DNA of 64,000 bases from NCBI GenBank assembly GCA_050247075.1, contig JBFWUW010000002.1, positions 62,001 to 126,000 on the forward strand, read 5' to 3'. A program made the translations under genes and the position numbers. Source of the DNA: JBFWUW01 sp050247075. GTDB taxonomy: Bacteria; Planctomycetota; Planctomycetia; Pirellulales; JBFWUW01. Below are positions 28,007 to 35,713 of the stretch, piece after piece; position 1 is the first letter of the stretch; each line of letters starts with the position of its first letter. The notes below the pieces were generated by a model. That model was not told the DNA's origin, did no database searches, and saw only the letters and a list, made by a program, of their open reading frames with translations.

Positions 28007-28016
28007 GCCGGCCTAC
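28003..28016. repeat. 14-bp perfect palindrome holding two convergent stop codons
   Basis: GTAGGCCGGCCTAC is a perfect palindrome. The TAG at 28004-28006 ends the response regulator and the complementary TAG at 28015-28013 ends the peptidase gene. It is too short and lacks T-runs for a normal terminator. Confidence 0.7.
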
Positions 28017-29251
28017 GGCACGGCGTCGGGCACGCCGATCGTTGCGCCATAGCGGGCGACAAGTTGCGCGAAGGTCAAATCGTAGTGCTCTTGCAGCGAT
28101 TCCGCCGGCGAGAGTCCCTCTTTCATGCCATCGAAGAACTGGCGGTACTTGGGGGCGTCGATCCGCAGCATCAGATCGACCATACTCACCGCCACGCCAT
28201 ATTGCCAGCTTTCAATATTGCGGTCGCCGGCGAAAAAGTTGCCCCCCAGGCTCTTGGTTTGCCGCACTCGCTGCGCGGCGTCTTGCTGCTTGCGTGACAC
28301 CGCCTTGTCGGCGGTGACGACGTTGGCAGCCACCCATTCGGCAATGCCCTCGTTGACCCACGACTCTATGTGGACCGTGGACTTGTAGCGATGAATAAAG
28401 CCATGCGCGGTCTCGTGAACCAGCGTGGTGGCGAAATAAGCCTCCAAATCGCCCTTCCAGACGGAGATCACCACGCGGCCTGTCGATTCGCCGTGATGCA
28501 GCCCTTGCACGCCGGAGGGAACATTGTAGTCCATGAGCTTGTTCTCGAACTCGGCAAACGAGGCCGGGCTTTGAAAGGCAACGACCACGCACTTGCCGCA
28601 CCAGATGTTTTTGCCCTTGGGAATGCTGAACGCCTTGCAAAGTTCCTCGTACATGCTGTCGAGGTAGGCCAGGTAGATATTCACCCGTTGCGGAGGAATA
28701 TCGGTGCAAAACAGATAGTACTTGGTCTCCACCAACTGCATGTTCAACGCGGGAAACTCCGCCTGCACGCGGCCGATAAATTCCTTGTGCTTGCCGATCC
28801 AATCCTCATGCTCCTCGGCGGTTAGCTCTGGCCACAAGCGGTGCCGCTTCGACTCCAGCCTTTGGTTGACCTCTTGCTCGTGATCCAGGCGGGCCTGGCG
28901 CTTCTCGGGGCTGTGGGCAATGGTCTTCGACCGCTTGTCGAACGTCACATCGAGCGGGGCCTTGTCGAGAAAGATTTCGACTATTTTGGTGGCCGGCAAT
29001 GTCACCTTTCTCCCTTTTTCGTTCTTGATGGTCAGCGACTTTAGCGCGCCGCTGCTGTTAGAGGCGACTTTGACCACCTCGACATTTTCCAAAATCGGAG
29101 CCCCCTTGAGTTCCACCGTCACCGTCTGGCCGGCCAGCCCTTGCAGATCGGGGACGGCGGCCTCATCGCCGCGGGCCACGCCGTGAACCGCCATGCTCAA
29201 CATCACGGCCAGCCACGGGCGGAAACCACGCAAAACCATCCATCGGCACAT
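28013..29251 (-). CDS. Secreted DUF1570-like metallopeptidase (gluzincin)
   Basis: 412 residues. Signal peptide to about residue 28. After a beta-rich N-terminal region and a charged helix, the zinc site shows as LVHETAHGF (HExxH, near residue 280) with a downstream Glu in SWVNEGIAEW about 23 residues later, the gluzincin/peptidase MA pattern. This is the DUF1570-type peptidase seen in planctomycetes; natural substrates are unknown. GAGG lies 8 bases before ATG 29251. Monocistronic, convergent with the response regulator. It may be a protease acting in the periplasm or outside the cell. Confidence 0.87.
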   Translation of the reverse strand: MCRWMVLRGFRPWLAVMLSMAVHGVARGDEAAVPDLQGLAGQTVTVELKGAPILENVEVVKVASNSSGALKSLTIKNEKGRKVTLPATKIVEIFLDKAPLDVTFDKRSKTIAHSPEKRQARLDHEQEVNQRLESKRHRLWPELTAEEHEDWIGKHKEFIGRVQAEFPALNMQLVETKYYLFCTDIPPQRVNIYLAYLDSMYEELCKAFSIPKGKNIWCGKCVVVAFQSPASFAEFENKLMDYNVPSGVQGLHHGESTGRVVISVWKGDLEAYFATTLVHETAHGFIHRYKSTVHIESWVNEGIAEWVAANVVTADKAVSRKQQDAAQRVRQTKSLGGNFFAGDRNIESWQYGVAVSMVDLMLRIDAPKYRQFFDGMKEGLSPAESLQEHYDLTFAQLVARYGATIGVPDAVP

Positions 29252-29351
29252 CGGGTTGACCTCGCCAGACTTCGGGAAACCCTCTCCAACAAACGCTTAC
29301 GCTACCTTATCGCCGCGGACAAGCCGCGACAAGGAAATGGCGGGCGAGCTT

Positions 29352-29373
29352 CGTAGGAGCCGTCTCTGACGGC
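29352..29373 (+). repeat. GTAGGAG mini-hairpin repeat, copy 2
   Basis: CGTAGGA, stem GCCGTC, loop TCT, stem GACGGC. The stem sequence differs from the other copies but stays fully paired. It is enclosed by a further GCGAGC/GCTCGC pairing (29344-29349 with 29383-29388). Lies about 100 bases upstream of the peptidase gene. Confidence 0.55.
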
Positions 29374-29516
29374 AATCAGGCGGCTCGCGATCTTTGTAAC
29401 ATCTTCCGATGCCCGAGCCCGCGATTCCCTGCTTTCTTCGCGCGGGTGGCCAGAGTATCCTGATAGGCGGTGGAAATCTAAAACAAGCGCGTTCTTACTT
29501 CTGGGAGATAGACAAC

Positions 29517-30197
29517 ATGCTACGAACAACTTGCTGGGCTGCCTTGCTGACGATCTTGCTGGCCGCGCCGTGCGCGGCATTGGCGGCGGAGGCCGCCGAG
29601 AAGTCCGAAGAAGGCTATGTCAGCCTGTTCGACGGCAAGTCATTGGATGGTTGGATCGGTGCCGTCAACGGTTATGCGGTTGAGGATGGCGCGATCGTCT
29701 GCATTCCCGAGAAAGGGGGCAATCTTTACACCGAAAAGGAATACGGCGACTTTGACTTCAAGATGGAGTTCAAGCTCACCAGCGGAGCCAACAACGGCCT
29801 GGGGATTCGTGCGCCCACCGAAGGGGACGCGGCTTATGTGGGGATGGAGTTGCAAATCCTCGACGACACGGCCGACGTCTACAAGAATCTCAAACCGTAT
29901 CAATACCACGGCTCAATCTACGGTGTGGTGGCGTGCGAGCGCGGCCACCAGAAGCCGGTCGGCGAGTGGAACGAGCAGCAAGTCATCGCCAAGGGCCGCC
30001 GCGTCAAGGTTGTCCTCAACGGACACACCATCGTCGATGCCGACCTGGATGAAGCCAGTCCGGACGGCAAGACGGTCGACGGCGGCACCAACAGCCATCC
30101 TGGGTTAAAGCGCGAGAAGGGCCACATCGGCTTTCTGGGGCATGGCCACAGAGTGGAGTTTCGCAACATTCGCATCAAGGATTTGACCGAAAAGTAG
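29517..30197 (+). CDS. DUF1080 protein (3-keto-glycoside hydrolase/lyase-like)
   Basis: 226 residues. Signal peptide to about residue 23 (ALAA). The DUF1080 LamG-like beta sandwich begins FDGKSLDGWIG and includes GDFDFKMEFKL, NNGLGIRAP, GMELQILDD, HGSIYGVVA, GEWNEQQVIAKG, and ends RKGHIGFLGHGHRVEFRNIRIKDL-like residues. Some members of the family cleave 3-keto-disaccharides and work with Gfo/Idh/MocA sugar oxidases; one such oxidase lies at 12167 but is not linked. GGGAG lies 9 bases before ATG 29517. Stop TAG is followed directly by a GTAGGAG-type repeat. Confidence 0.92.
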   Translation: MLRTTCWAALLTILLAAPCAALAAEAAEKSEEGYVSLFDGKSLDGWIGAVNGYAVEDGAIVCIPEKGGNLYTEKEYGDFDFKMEFKLTSGANNGLGIRAPTEGDAAYVGMELQILDDTADVYKNLKPYQYHGSIYGVVACERGHQKPVGEWNEQQVIAKGRRVKVVLNGHTIVDADLDEASPDGKTVDGGTNSHPGLKREKGHIGFLGHGHRVEFRNIRIKDLTEK

Positions 30198-30202
30198 GAC
30201 CA

Positions 30203-30225
30203 GCGTTGGGAACGCCGCCTACAAA
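30203..30225 (-). repeat. GTAGGAG mini-hairpin repeat, copy 3 (reverse)
   Basis: On the minus strand it reads TTTGTAGG, C, GGCGTT, CCC, AACGC. It matches 32645-32667 at 22 of 23 positions. It lies between the DUF1080 stop and the next gene's start, so it is part of that leader. Confidence 0.65.
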
Positions 30226-30242
30226 AGCGGGAGAAGGCAAAC

Positions 30243-31628
30243 GTGGACCAATTCGTATTTGCGCGATGGCGTACTCCACCGGGCTGTCTGGTGTTGTTGG
30301 CCTGGCTGTTGTGCAGCGGTTGCGGCCGCAACCATTACGAATTGGAACTGCGCCCAGCCGGCGACAAAATTCAGCGGCGGCTGACTTGTTGGAGTGAGTC
30401 GGGCGGCGATGAACAAGCGTCGAAGCTGCCAGCCGAGGAGCTAGGCCGCATCGACGCGCTGTACCCGCAACGGCTGGCCCCGCCCGACGCGGCCCGGCAG
30501 ATATTCCAGGGCGAGTTTGGTGAACGATTGCCCGCCGACATAGGAGGGTCGGGCCGCTACGCGCGCATCGATTGCCCGCTGGGCCGCGCCTACGTTTATG
30601 CCGAACGGTTTCGCGGCATCGACGATATTGATACGGCGGTGGTGGCGCGGCGGCTGGCCGCCGACAGGATGACCGACCTTTTGCTGGGCTGGTTCGAAGC
30701 CGAGTGGGGAGGCGAACCGGGCTTCGCCGGTCTGCGCAAGTTCGTGCATGAGGACTTGCGCAAGGATCTCAAGAATATCGGCCTGCATGTCTGGTTGTCG
30801 CAAGTTGCCGCTAATTACCAACCAAACAGCGGGCCGGAGTTTGCCATGCGGGGCGCGCATTTGCTGCTCGACCGGGGCTACATTCGTCTGGCCGACTTGC
30901 CCGAGCTGAGCCGGGCGGCGCGGCAACAAGATACCGCCCGCCTGGGCCGGTTCGTAGCCCGCTTCTTGGCCAGTAAGATGGGCGTTGCGGAGGATGCTCC
31001 GTTGCCGGAAAAGCTGGAGTTTCTGGCCGACGTAGGACAAATCCAGATTTCGCTGGAGCGGTTTTTGCAGACGACTGTCGAGTTTGCCCTGCGGCAAGCT
31101 GCCTGGAGGAAACAAATCGAAACAGATCCCCAAGCGACTCCGCCGCAACCGATGGCCGTGCTGGAGGATGTGCTGGCCCAAGGGCTGGTTGATCTGAAAT
31201 TGCTCAGCCACCCCGACGTCCTCTCCGTGCGGTTGGCTTGTGCTTCGGCTCCCTATGAAACCAACGGCCGTTGGGAAGACAAGTCCGGCCAGGTCGTCTG
31301 GCAGGCCCAGGTCGATCAGGGCAGCCCTTGGTCTCCTTATTGCTTTGCCCTGTGGAGCGAACCAGACGAGCAGCAGCAGAAGAAGCTGCTAGGTCGCGTG
31401 GCACTGGCCGGCCAGCGGTTGGCGGAGTACGCCTTGTGGCATGCCGGCCTGGCCGCCGCCGAACGGATCGAGTGGGAAACATTCGCCAATGGCCTGCGGC
31501 CCGGCGCGGACCTGGAGAAACGGATCGAGTCCTTTCGATTCGCCAGTGACGCCGGCCTGGCCGACGACGTAAACCTGTCGGCCACGCCCCGGCAATTGCT
31601 GCTAGCGGGGCTTCAGGAAAACCCGTAG
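30243..31628 (+). CDS. Large lipoprotein of unknown function
   Basis: 461 residues, not assigned to a family. The N-terminal 27 residues form a lipoprotein signal ending LLCSGC. The mature part is mainly alpha-helical, rich in Arg, Leu and Ala, without repeats, membrane helices or recognisable catalytic motifs. GTG 30243 follows GAGAAGG at good spacing. It sits 45 bases after the DUF1080 gene on the same strand and could be co-transcribed. Its end is convergent with a small zinc-ribbon gene 17 bases away. Anchoring in the envelope is well supported; anything further would be a guess. Confidence 0.8.
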   Translation: MDQFVFARWRTPPGCLVLLAWLLCSGCGRNHYELELRPAGDKIQRRLTCWSESGGDEQASKLPAEELGRIDALYPQRLAPPDAARQIFQGEFGERLPADIGGSGRYARIDCPLGRAYVYAERFRGIDDIDTAVVARRLAADRMTDLLLGWFEAEWGGEPGFAGLRKFVHEDLRKDLKNIGLHVWLSQVAANYQPNSGPEFAMRGAHLLLDRGYIRLADLPELSRAARQQDTARLGRFVARFLASKMGVAEDAPLPEKLEFLADVGQIQISLERFLQTTVEFALRQAAWRKQIETDPQATPPQPMAVLEDVLAQGLVDLKLLSHPDVLSVRLACASAPYETNGRWEDKSGQVVWQAQVDQGSPWSPYCFALWSEPDEQQQKKLLGRVALAGQRLAEYALWHAGLAAAERIEWETFANGLRPGADLEKRIESFRFASDAGLADDVNLSATPRQLLLAGLQENP

Positions 31629-31649
31629 CCGCGGCGAGTTCGCTGCTAC
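31625..31649. terminator. Short inverted repeat at convergent gene ends
   Basis: GTAGC (31625-31629) pairs with GCTAC (31645-31649), with a further GCGA/TCGC pairing inside. The two genes' TAG stop codons both lie in the GTAGC arms, the same arrangement as at 28003-28016. Might end transcription on both strands; no T-run. Confidence 0.35.
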
Positions 31650-31849
31650 AGCATTCTCCAAAGAAACCAGGCAAAGGCAATCAGTACGGCAAACAGCAGC
31701 GGGACAATGGCAAAGGCCAGCCAGGCCGGGGCACCATACACGCCCGCGATGCGGCGTCCACAGTGGGGGCATTTAGCGGGCAGCGGACGAGGAATTCGCC
31801 CGCCGCAATCGCAGGTCAGCGTTTCGCCCGATCGCAACCGCGCGGCCAT
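31646..31849 (-). CDS. Small zinc-ribbon membrane protein
   Basis: 67 residues. Residues 13-32 hold a zinc-ribbon pattern, C-D-C-G-G and C-P-H-C-G, followed by a single C-terminal membrane helix (roughly 42-65, AWLAFAIVPLLFAVLIAFAW). The ribbon would face the cytoplasm if the positively charged N-terminus stays inside. GGGA lies 7 bases before ATG 31849. It follows the Cys-rich Tat lipoprotein by 59 bases on the same strand, so the two are probably an operon. Function unknown; possibly a metal or redox helper of its partner. Confidence 0.6.
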   Translation of the reverse strand: MAARLRSGETLTCDCGGRIPRPLPAKCPHCGRRIAGVYGAPAWLAFAIVPLLFAVLIAFAWFLWRML

Positions 31850-31908
31850 GTTGATCCCGTGGCGCTCCCCCGCCTGCCAGTGCCGGGGAATTTCCCATGA
31901 CTTGACTG

Positions 31909-32517
31909 TTACTCGGAATCGTCCAGGGAGTCGGCGTCCTCGGGCGTATCGTCCGCGTCGTCTGGCGGAATATCGTCCGAGGGGGCTTCATCCACCGGGT
32001 CCTCTTTGGGGACGGCCCGTTTCTTGGCGGGTGCTTCGCCGAACTTCTTGCCCGCGGCGGTCATGCGGGCCTCGAAGACTTCGCGGGCTTTGGTCCAAGC
32101 ACTCGACATCAAAGGGACATGGCAGCCACCTTGTCCGCCGCAGGCATTGAAACCGGGCGTCTCGCCGCAGCCCCCCTTGCCGGCGCAGGTGTTGGCTTGC
32201 GAGCAGGTGTTCTCAAATGTGGCGCAGTCGCCTTGTCCGGCGCAGTCGTTGTCCTGCTCTTTGTCTTTGCCCTTGCAGGTGTTCAACCCACGGCAAACGT
32301 GCAGATCGTCCATCAGAAAGTTCTGCGTCAAATCCACATCGCCCGCGCCAGCGCCGTTGTCGCCGCCAGAGGCATTGCTGGCTCCGCCGTCCGGGCCTGG
32401 ATTGGCGGGGGGCGGGGTGGAATTGTTGCAACCGGCCACACCACCGGCCAACAGCCCGCCGAGCGCCGCGGAACTCAAACGATTAAAGTCACGGCGGCTA
32501 AGTGATTGGCGTTCCAT
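31909..32517 (-). CDS. Cys-rich Tat-exported lipoprotein with repeated C-x5-C motifs
   Basis: 202 residues. The leader combines a Tat motif (S-R-R-D-F) with a lipobox-like GGVAGC, so it is folded before export and then lipid-anchored near residue 30. A low-complexity Pro/Gly/Asn/Asp linker follows. Residues about 75-133 contain five C-x5-C units (for example CRGLNTC, CAGQGDC, CSQANTC, CAGKGGC, CGGQGGC), each with a G near the middle, one pair sharing a Cys. After this comes a helical segment and an acidic tail rich in Asp, Glu and Pro. Pre-export folding plus many paired Cys suggests bound metal or cofactor. Similar HVCRGLNTCKG-type proteins occur in other phyla, role unproven. Confidence 0.78.
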   Translation of the reverse strand: MERQSLSRRDFNRLSSAALGGLLAGGVAGCNNSTPPPANPGPDGGASNASGGDNGAGAGDVDLTQNFLMDDLHVCRGLNTCKGKDKEQDNDCAGQGDCATFENTCSQANTCAGKGGCGETPGFNACGGQGGCHVPLMSSAWTKAREVFEARMTAAGKKFGEAPAKKRAVPKEDPVDEAPSDDIPPDDADDTPEDADSLDDSE

Positions 32518-32644
32518 AGTGGTGAGCTCCGCTCTAATCGGGCCAAATTGGATGAATAAGGTTGCCGTTGACGGTAACGCTTTAGCCGCGGAAAGTCTAG
32601 GCCCTCATGCGAATCTGGCCGTATTCGTCGCAGCGGTTCGCGTA

Positions 32645-32713
32645 TTTGTAGGAGGCGTTCCCAACGCCGATGAACTGCGCGATATCGCGGCCATCGGCGT
32701 TAGGAACGCCTCC
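32645..32713. repeat. Near-perfect 22-bp inverted repeat with central palindrome
   Basis: Arms 32651-32672 and 32692-32713 match at 21 of 22 positions; the left arm starts GGAGGCGTTCCC and is preceded by TTTGTA. In the middle is a perfect 12-base palindrome CGCGATATCGCG (32678-32689). The left arm is a GTAGGAG mini-hairpin (GGCGTT-CCC-AACGCC), the right arm its mirror. It lies 45 bases past the stop of the NuoM-like gene of the DAB operon. Confidence 0.8.
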
Positions 32714-32757
32714 TCCAGAACTCTGACCGTGTCGAGGAAATCGCCTTTGGCCAACGG

Positions 32758-34167
32758 CTAAAAATCGTCGGCGGGCGTGGGCGCAAGCAGCAATCGCTCG
32801 TTGAGGATTTCCTTGGCGGCATGATGTCGGGACCAGGCACCCGGCTGCGGGTACAAGCCTCCCCCCAGTACCAGTGCTATCAATGTGTAGACCACCACAC
32901 GCTCGCGGATATTCGCCTTGAGAGGAACGGTGGCCAGGGGCCGGCAGCCGGTGAAGAGCCGAAAGTAGGCCCGCACGATGGAGATGCTGTTCATGGTGGC
33001 GGCCAAGACAACCGTCACGCCAGCGTGTGGATAGGTATGCACGGCACCGTCCACCAACAGGTCCATCCCCAAGAAACCGACCGTTCCGGGAAAGCCCACC
33101 GCGGTCATGCCCGTTACCAAAAAGCTGATCCCCAACAAGGGAGTGTTTTCGTACAGGCCCTTGAAACCCGTCAGCGGCAAGCGCCCATGCCGGGCTTCCA
33201 ACAGCCGCAACGTCAGGCCAAAGCCGGTCATCGCCAACGACGATGCCAACCAGGCCAGCAGGCCGCCAGAGAGTCCCGTTTCTTGGCAGGTCTCCAGGCC
33301 GACCAACACCAACGCCGACTGGCTTAAAAAGAAGTAACAAAAATAGCGGCGAGAATCTCGCTGGATCAGGCCCATACCCGCGGCATAGACGGCGGTCGCC
33401 AGCGATAACATTCCCAGCCCCCGCAAGACTTCGTCGGCGGCAATCGGCAGGACCAGCCTGACCGCCGCATAGGCCCCGATGAGCGGCGTGACAAACAGCA
33501 AGGCCGTGCCCAGTAGGGACCGCTCGAAAAGTTCGGTAATCCAAACGTGAAATGGAGCGATGCCCACGCGGATGAGTACGGCGATCACCAACGGGACCAC
33601 CGGCCACAAGGTGTGCGTCCGCTCGCGGCCCTCGGACTCCACCAGCGCCTCGCCCAGGATCATCAGAGCGGCAAACAGGGCCATGTGGATGACGTAGGCC
33701 CTCGCCGGCACGCCGCGGCTGCGCAATTCCATGTAAGGCGGGACCGTGCCGGCGATCAGCAAGCCAATCACGCCCCACGGTTCCTGGCAGCTCAACGTCA
33801 ACAGCACCAACGACTGTGACACCAAGGCCCAAGCGAACGAAAACTTGCGGCTGTAGCTGCGGACCGTGGCCAGGATCGTGAGAAAGTGGATCAACGCCGC
33901 TAACGGCACCAGCGGAGCACTGAGTTCGTCCAGTGCCAACACGGCTCGTCCAAACAGGGCCGATCCCAAGTGGATCGGCTCATGGCCGGCGGGCTGCCTG
34001 TAGAAGAATAGGATGCTGGCCGCCAACGCGCACATCAACGACGCGGCCGATGCCGCCAGCGCCATTCGACGGGCGCGGTCGGTCTCGACCACCCGCGACA
34101 CCATCGCCGCCCCTGCCAAAGGCAGCAGTGCCGCGAATTCCAGCCAGATAATCAGGCCTGAGTTCAT
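32758..34167 (-). CDS. NuoM/L-like proton-conducting membrane subunit of the DAB operon
   Basis: 469 residues with about 12-14 membrane helices. It belongs to the Nuo/Mrp antiporter superfamily: IRVGIAPFHVWITELFERSLLGTALLFVTPLIGAY aligns with the K-x-P-x-H-x-W-L core, though the usual Lys is shifted to Arg, and FPGTVGFLGMDLL matches the PG-x-x-GF segment. Its ATG overlaps the previous gene's TGA (ATGA at 34164-34167), so it is translationally coupled to the DabB-like gene. The standard DAB system has one such subunit; this one is an additional, more NuoM-like subunit. Proposed role: proton translocation coupled to inorganic carbon capture. Confidence 0.85.
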   Translation of the reverse strand: MNSGLIIWLEFAALLPLAGAAMVSRVVETDRARRMALAASAASLMCALAASILFFYRQPAGHEPIHLGSALFGRAVLALDELSAPLVPLAALIHFLTILATVRSYSRKFSFAWALVSQSLVLLTLSCQEPWGVIGLLIAGTVPPYMELRSRGVPARAYVIHMALFAALMILGEALVESEGRERTHTLWPVVPLVIAVLIRVGIAPFHVWITELFERSLLGTALLFVTPLIGAYAAVRLVLPIAADEVLRGLGMLSLATAVYAAGMGLIQRDSRRYFCYFFLSQSALVLVGLETCQETGLSGGLLAWLASSLAMTGFGLTLRLLEARHGRLPLTGFKGLYENTPLLGISFLVTGMTAVGFPGTVGFLGMDLLVDGAVHTYPHAGVTVVLAATMNSISIVRAYFRLFTGCRPLATVPLKANIRERVVVYTLIALVLGGGLYPQPGAWSRHHAAKEILNERLLLAPTPADDF

Positions 34168-35642
34168 GAACGAATCTCCGCGGCTGGGACTGTTAACGCA
34201 AGCTGGCTAGCCGCGGTTTGTCGAATTGGCGCGGCGGGAGGCGGGCCAGCATTGTCCCTGGGAGGCATGTCTTGTGGCCGGTTGGGACCGGGACTTTCGG
34301 ATTCCGCCAAGGGTCGGCCCGACAGCCATTCGGTCCAGCCAGTTTCCACTCGTTCGCAAAGGCGAAACAAGTTGAGCAGCGGCTCGGCCAGGCAACGGGA
34401 CAACAGCCCATCCAGGTAGCCGCGCTCCATCGCCAGCCGGTAGGTCCAACCGCGCCAGCCAGATGCTGGCCGGCCGCTATGTCCATTGGCGTCGTTGGAG
34501 AGCCGCATGCCGATGGCATTTTCCATGACGTTGTAGTCCAGCAATAACGTGGGAGCGCGGACGAATTGCAATGTCCGCAGGCAGGCATGGCCCAGCAGAT
34601 GGATCAGTGCCACGTAGCGAAAGCCCAAGCCAATCTCGGCTACGATAATGCCGACTTGTGTCAACGAGGCGAACGACAACGCGGACTTGATATCGGTCTG
34701 TGCCCGCGACATGAATGCGGCAATTAAGGCGGAAATGGTCCCCACCAAGAAGACCGCGGCGCTGAGCGGCCAAGAGTGGTCTAGCAAAGGGCTGGCCCGC
34801 AACAGCAAATAGGCCCCCAGGTGAACCGAGAGAGACCCGTAAAACACGGCGCTAGACGGGGTGGGGCCTTCCATGGCCCTCGGCAGCCAGCCGCAAAAGG
34901 GGATCAGGGCTGATTTTCCGGCGGCGGCTACCAGCAACAGCAGGCCCACCAGCAGAGCCTGCGATTTCAGCAGTTCCGTGGTTCCGCCCGGCCAGGGATC
35001 GGTCCCCATGACGTGCCGAAAGTCCCCTTCGCCACTGAGATGGTGCAAGGCAATGGCCGCCAGCAGCAGGGCTGCGTCGGAAATGCGATAGACGGCCCAA
35101 ACCCACAGTCCGTTGCGGACGGGACCGGGCCGCTGATGGTAAAACGCCACCAGCAATGCCGAGGACAGTCCGACCAATTCCCAGCCGGCAAACAACGTCT
35201 CGATCGTGCTGGCCAGGGATGTCACCAGAATGCCCAGCAAGAAGATGGAGTACAACACAAAGAACCGCTGGTAGCCCTCCTCGCGGTGCATGTAGCGCAC
35301 GGCGAAGGCACCGATCGTTCCGCACAGCACGAAAGACAAGACCACAAACGGCACGGACAGCCGGTCAAACGCCAGTCTGAAAACAAAATGAAAGTGCGGA
35401 ATTTCGACCCAGTGGCCCAGTTCGATCGGCACATTGCGCTTGCCCGTGGCCAACATAATGCCCAGAATCGCCAGCGCGGCGATAAAACCCACGACCGAAG
35501 TATATTTCACCAGCTCGCCCACGACGCGCTCGGCGAAGGGTCGGTTGGCCAAGGTGGTGGCTCCCAGTAGCAGCACCAGCAACGCCGGAAGCGTTACAAC
35601 GGTCAGCCCCAGATAATGCAGCAGGGTATCGACGGGCATCAT
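34164..35642 (-). CDS. dabB: DabB-like (NuoL-type) proton channel subunit of inorganic carbon transporter
   Basis: 492 residues, about 13 membrane helices. NuoL-type features: WELVGLSSALLVAFYH (Glu in helix 5), KSALIPFCGWLPRAMEGPTPSSAV (Lys in helix 7, with the family His lost), and AQTDIKSALSFASLTQVG (Lys in helix 8). The final ~90 residues are soluble, rich in Pro and Arg. Adjacent DabA makes identification as DabB much more likely than a complex I subunit. In the Halothiobacillus DAB system DabB is thought to couple a cation gradient to CO2 hydration by DabA. 71 bases after dabA; 4-base overlap with the next gene. Confidence 0.88.
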   Translation of the reverse strand: MMPVDTLLHYLGLTVVTLPALLVLLLGATTLANRPFAERVVGELVKYTSVVGFIAALAILGIMLATGKRNVPIELGHWVEIPHFHFVFRLAFDRLSVPFVVLSFVLCGTIGAFAVRYMHREEGYQRFFVLYSIFLLGILVTSLASTIETLFAGWELVGLSSALLVAFYHQRPGPVRNGLWVWAVYRISDAALLLAAIALHHLSGEGDFRHVMGTDPWPGGTTELLKSQALLVGLLLLVAAAGKSALIPFCGWLPRAMEGPTPSSAVFYGSLSVHLGAYLLLRASPLLDHSWPLSAAVFLVGTISALIAAFMSRAQTDIKSALSFASLTQVGIIVAEIGLGFRYVALIHLLGHACLRTLQFVRAPTLLLDYNVMENAIGMRLSNDANGHSGRPASGWRGWTYRLAMERGYLDGLLSRCLAEPLLNLFRLCERVETGWTEWLSGRPLAESESPGPNRPQDMPPRDNAGPPPAAPIRQTAASQLALTVPAAEIRS

Positions 35643-35713
35643 GTCTTGAATTTCCTGGGCCGTTCGTGCGGCCTTGTCGGTGTGACATTACTACCAAGGC
35701 CGGGCGGGACGCG

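Noticed and set aside
32597..33832. 411-codon minus-strand frame overlapping the NuoM-like gene
   Set aside because: Out-of-frame shadow. The frame 32758-34167 gives the membrane helices and antiporter motifs and the coupled start.
32758..35642. Respiratory complex I (nuo) genes
   Set aside because: Only NuoL/NuoM-like subunits occur, next to DabA, with no other nuo gene; the DAB system explains the set better.
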